DNA from: Hyphomicrobium sp.
GTDB taxonomy: Bacteria > Pseudomonadota > Alphaproteobacteria > Rhizobiales > Hyphomicrobiaceae
Direction: 5' to 3'
NCBI GenBank assembly: GCA_016793445.1
Contig: JAEUME010000016.1
Coordinates: 186,001 to 250,000, forward strand
DNA length: 64,000 nucleotides
In this document: positions 63,159 to 64,000 of the stretch, piece after piece
How positions within the stretch are numbered: the stretch's first letter is position 1
Layout: each line of letters starts with the position of its first letter
The notes under the pieces: generated by a model
Told to the model about the DNA's origin: nothing
Databases searched by the model: none
Seen by the model: the letters and a program-made list of their open reading frames with translations, nothing else
Translations under genes and position numbers: made by a program

Positions 63159-64000
63159 TCAGCCATTGAAGGCTTTGTGCACGTTGCGCATTAAGGGATC
63201 GATAAGCTGGTCGAGAAGCGTGCGCTGACCTGTCAGCAGCAGCACTTCAGCGCGCATCCCGGGCTGCAAAGGCACCGGGTGTCCGGACGGACCGTTGCGC
63301 GCGGTATCGGCTTCCAGTTCCACGCGTGCCACGAAGTACGCCGTCCCCGTACGCTTATCTTCCACGCTATCGGGCGAAATCCACGACAGCTTCGCGAGCA
63401 TCGGGCGCTGCTCACGCCAATTGAGGGCCGTCAGCCAGACTTTCGCAGGCATGCCCGGCACGACGTTCTCGATCTGATTAGGTTGCAGGCGTCCTTCGAT
63501 AACGAGTTTGTCGCTTCGTGGCACGATCTCCGCCACCGTGGCACCCGGTTGCACAACGGCGCCCGCCGCATGGACGTTAAGCGTCAAAACGCGCCCGGCG
63601 ACTGGCGCCCTGATCTGGGCCTTTTCGAGATCGCCCTCGGCCGCGGCAATCCGGGCGCGCAGCCCCGCCACTTCCTTTTCTATCTCGGCAACCATTCTTT
63701 GAAGCGACAATGCCTTGGACTTGGCCGCAAGCTTGCGCTGCTCCAGATCGTCGATCGTCGCGCTTTCCTGACGAGCCAGCATCAGCTGTCTTTCGGCCGC
63801 CACAGCCTGAGCTCGCAACGCCGTAACCTGCTGGTCGAGGTTGTCGGTCTCGAGCGTGACAATGATGTCGCCCGCCTCAACCTCCTGGCCTTCGACGACG
63901 TCCACCTTCTCCACCAGGCCGCCTCTGACGTGCGCGGCTGGTTTGACCTTCGATTCCACGATGATGGTGCCGGGCAAGCCCACGCCTTTGTCAATCGGCG
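63159..64000 (-). CDS. HlyD-family secretion adaptor (5' end outside the window)
   Basis: 281 residues of a type I membrane fusion protein; the frame is still open at the right edge, so the N-terminal helix is missing. Recognised from GTIIVESKVKPAAHVRGGLV, EKVDVVEGQEVEAGDIIVTLE (lipoyl-like half), a coiled coil, a second half-motif VLTLNVHAAGAVVQPGATVAEIVP and the C-terminal barrel with RTGTAYFVARVELE. A second, separate exporter system from the one at 9-12 kb. Confidence 0.88.
   Translation of the reverse strand, partial: PIDKGVGLPGTIIVESKVKPAAHVRGGLVEKVDVVEGQEVEAGDIIVTLETDNLDQQVTALRAQAVAAERQLMLARQESATIDDLEQRKLAAKSKALSLQRMVAEIEKEVAGLRARIAAAEGDLEKAQIRAPVAGRVLTLNVHAAGAVVQPGATVAEIVPRSDKLVIEGRLQPNQIENVVPGMPAKVWLTALNWREQRPMLAKLSWISPDSVEDKRTGTAYFVARVELEADTARNGPSGHPVPLQPGMRAEVLLLTGQRTLLDQLIDPLMRNVHKAFNG

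Noticed and set aside
1..64000. CRISPR arrays, rRNA genes, prophage or complete insertion sequences
   Set aside because: No regularly spaced direct repeats, rRNA sequence, phage structural genes or transposase were found on either strand.

Overview
The window looks like a chromosomal segment of a GC-rich alphaproteobacterium of the Hyphomicrobiales, possibly Hyphomicrobium-like. Pointers are the gene content (respiratory nitrate reductase with a fused NarK, formate-tetrahydrofolate ligase, a phosphoribulokinase/FBPase/ribulose-phosphate epimerase cluster, cyanide-insensitive-type cytochrome bd, an Anbu cluster) and palindromic intergenic repeats of a kind common in that order. The assignment is an inference. 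I see no rRNA, CRISPR array, complete IS or prophage.

Layout. 1-5.8 kb: tail of a CysA-like ATPase, diheme cytochrome c peroxidase, helicase HrpB and a UDP-glucuronate 4-epimerase, with two inverted copies of a ~150 bp repeat around the last two. 5.8-8.6 kb: rpe, phosphoribulokinase and FBPase, with no RuBisCO in view. 9.1-13.6 kb: a type I secretion ABC/HlyD pair, then UDP-glucose dehydrogenase. 13.7-17.7 kb: Anbu proteasome-like peptidase with transglutaminase, alpha-E and circularly permuted ATP-grasp partners. 17.9-23.6 kb: small membrane protein, MFS transporter, HAD nucleotidase, argB and an unusual Clp-N/proline-rich protein. 23.7-36 kb: nitrate respiration operon narKGHJI-ppiC-orf-DUF2478, diverging from a NarR-like Crp/Fnr regulator with a perfect FNR-type palindrome between them. 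36-37.7 kb: two glycosyltransferases.

The most interesting region is 37.9-49.1 kb, a large RNA-repair locus. A divergent sigma54 activator, RtcR, faces a good sigma54 promoter. The genes follow in order: Ro60/Rsr (TROVE), a structured RNA that I fold as a YrlA-type Y RNA with a permuted tRNA-like module, RtcB ligase, RtcA cyclase, an RlaP-family nucleotidyltransferase, Hen1 methyltransferase and Pnkp kinase-phosphatase-ligase. Two RNA-sealing systems normally met separately, RtcB and Pnkp/Hen1, therefore appear to sit in one transcription unit with a Ro/Y RNA particle.

Beyond it lie a gene remnant abutting tRNA-Ala(CGC), formate-tetrahydrofolate ligase, a voltage-gated-type K+ channel with a cyclic-nucleotide-binding-like domain, a protein-phosphorylation cluster (PP2C, two FHA proteins, a Hanks kinase with a C-terminal WD40 propeller), cydAB, a membrane-anchored nuclease-fold protein, and at the right edge a polysaccharide-lyase-like protein with a partial HlyD adaptor. 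Many starts were moved inward from the longest open frame on the basis of ribosome binding sites, overlaps and family lengths; these choices are given per gene.
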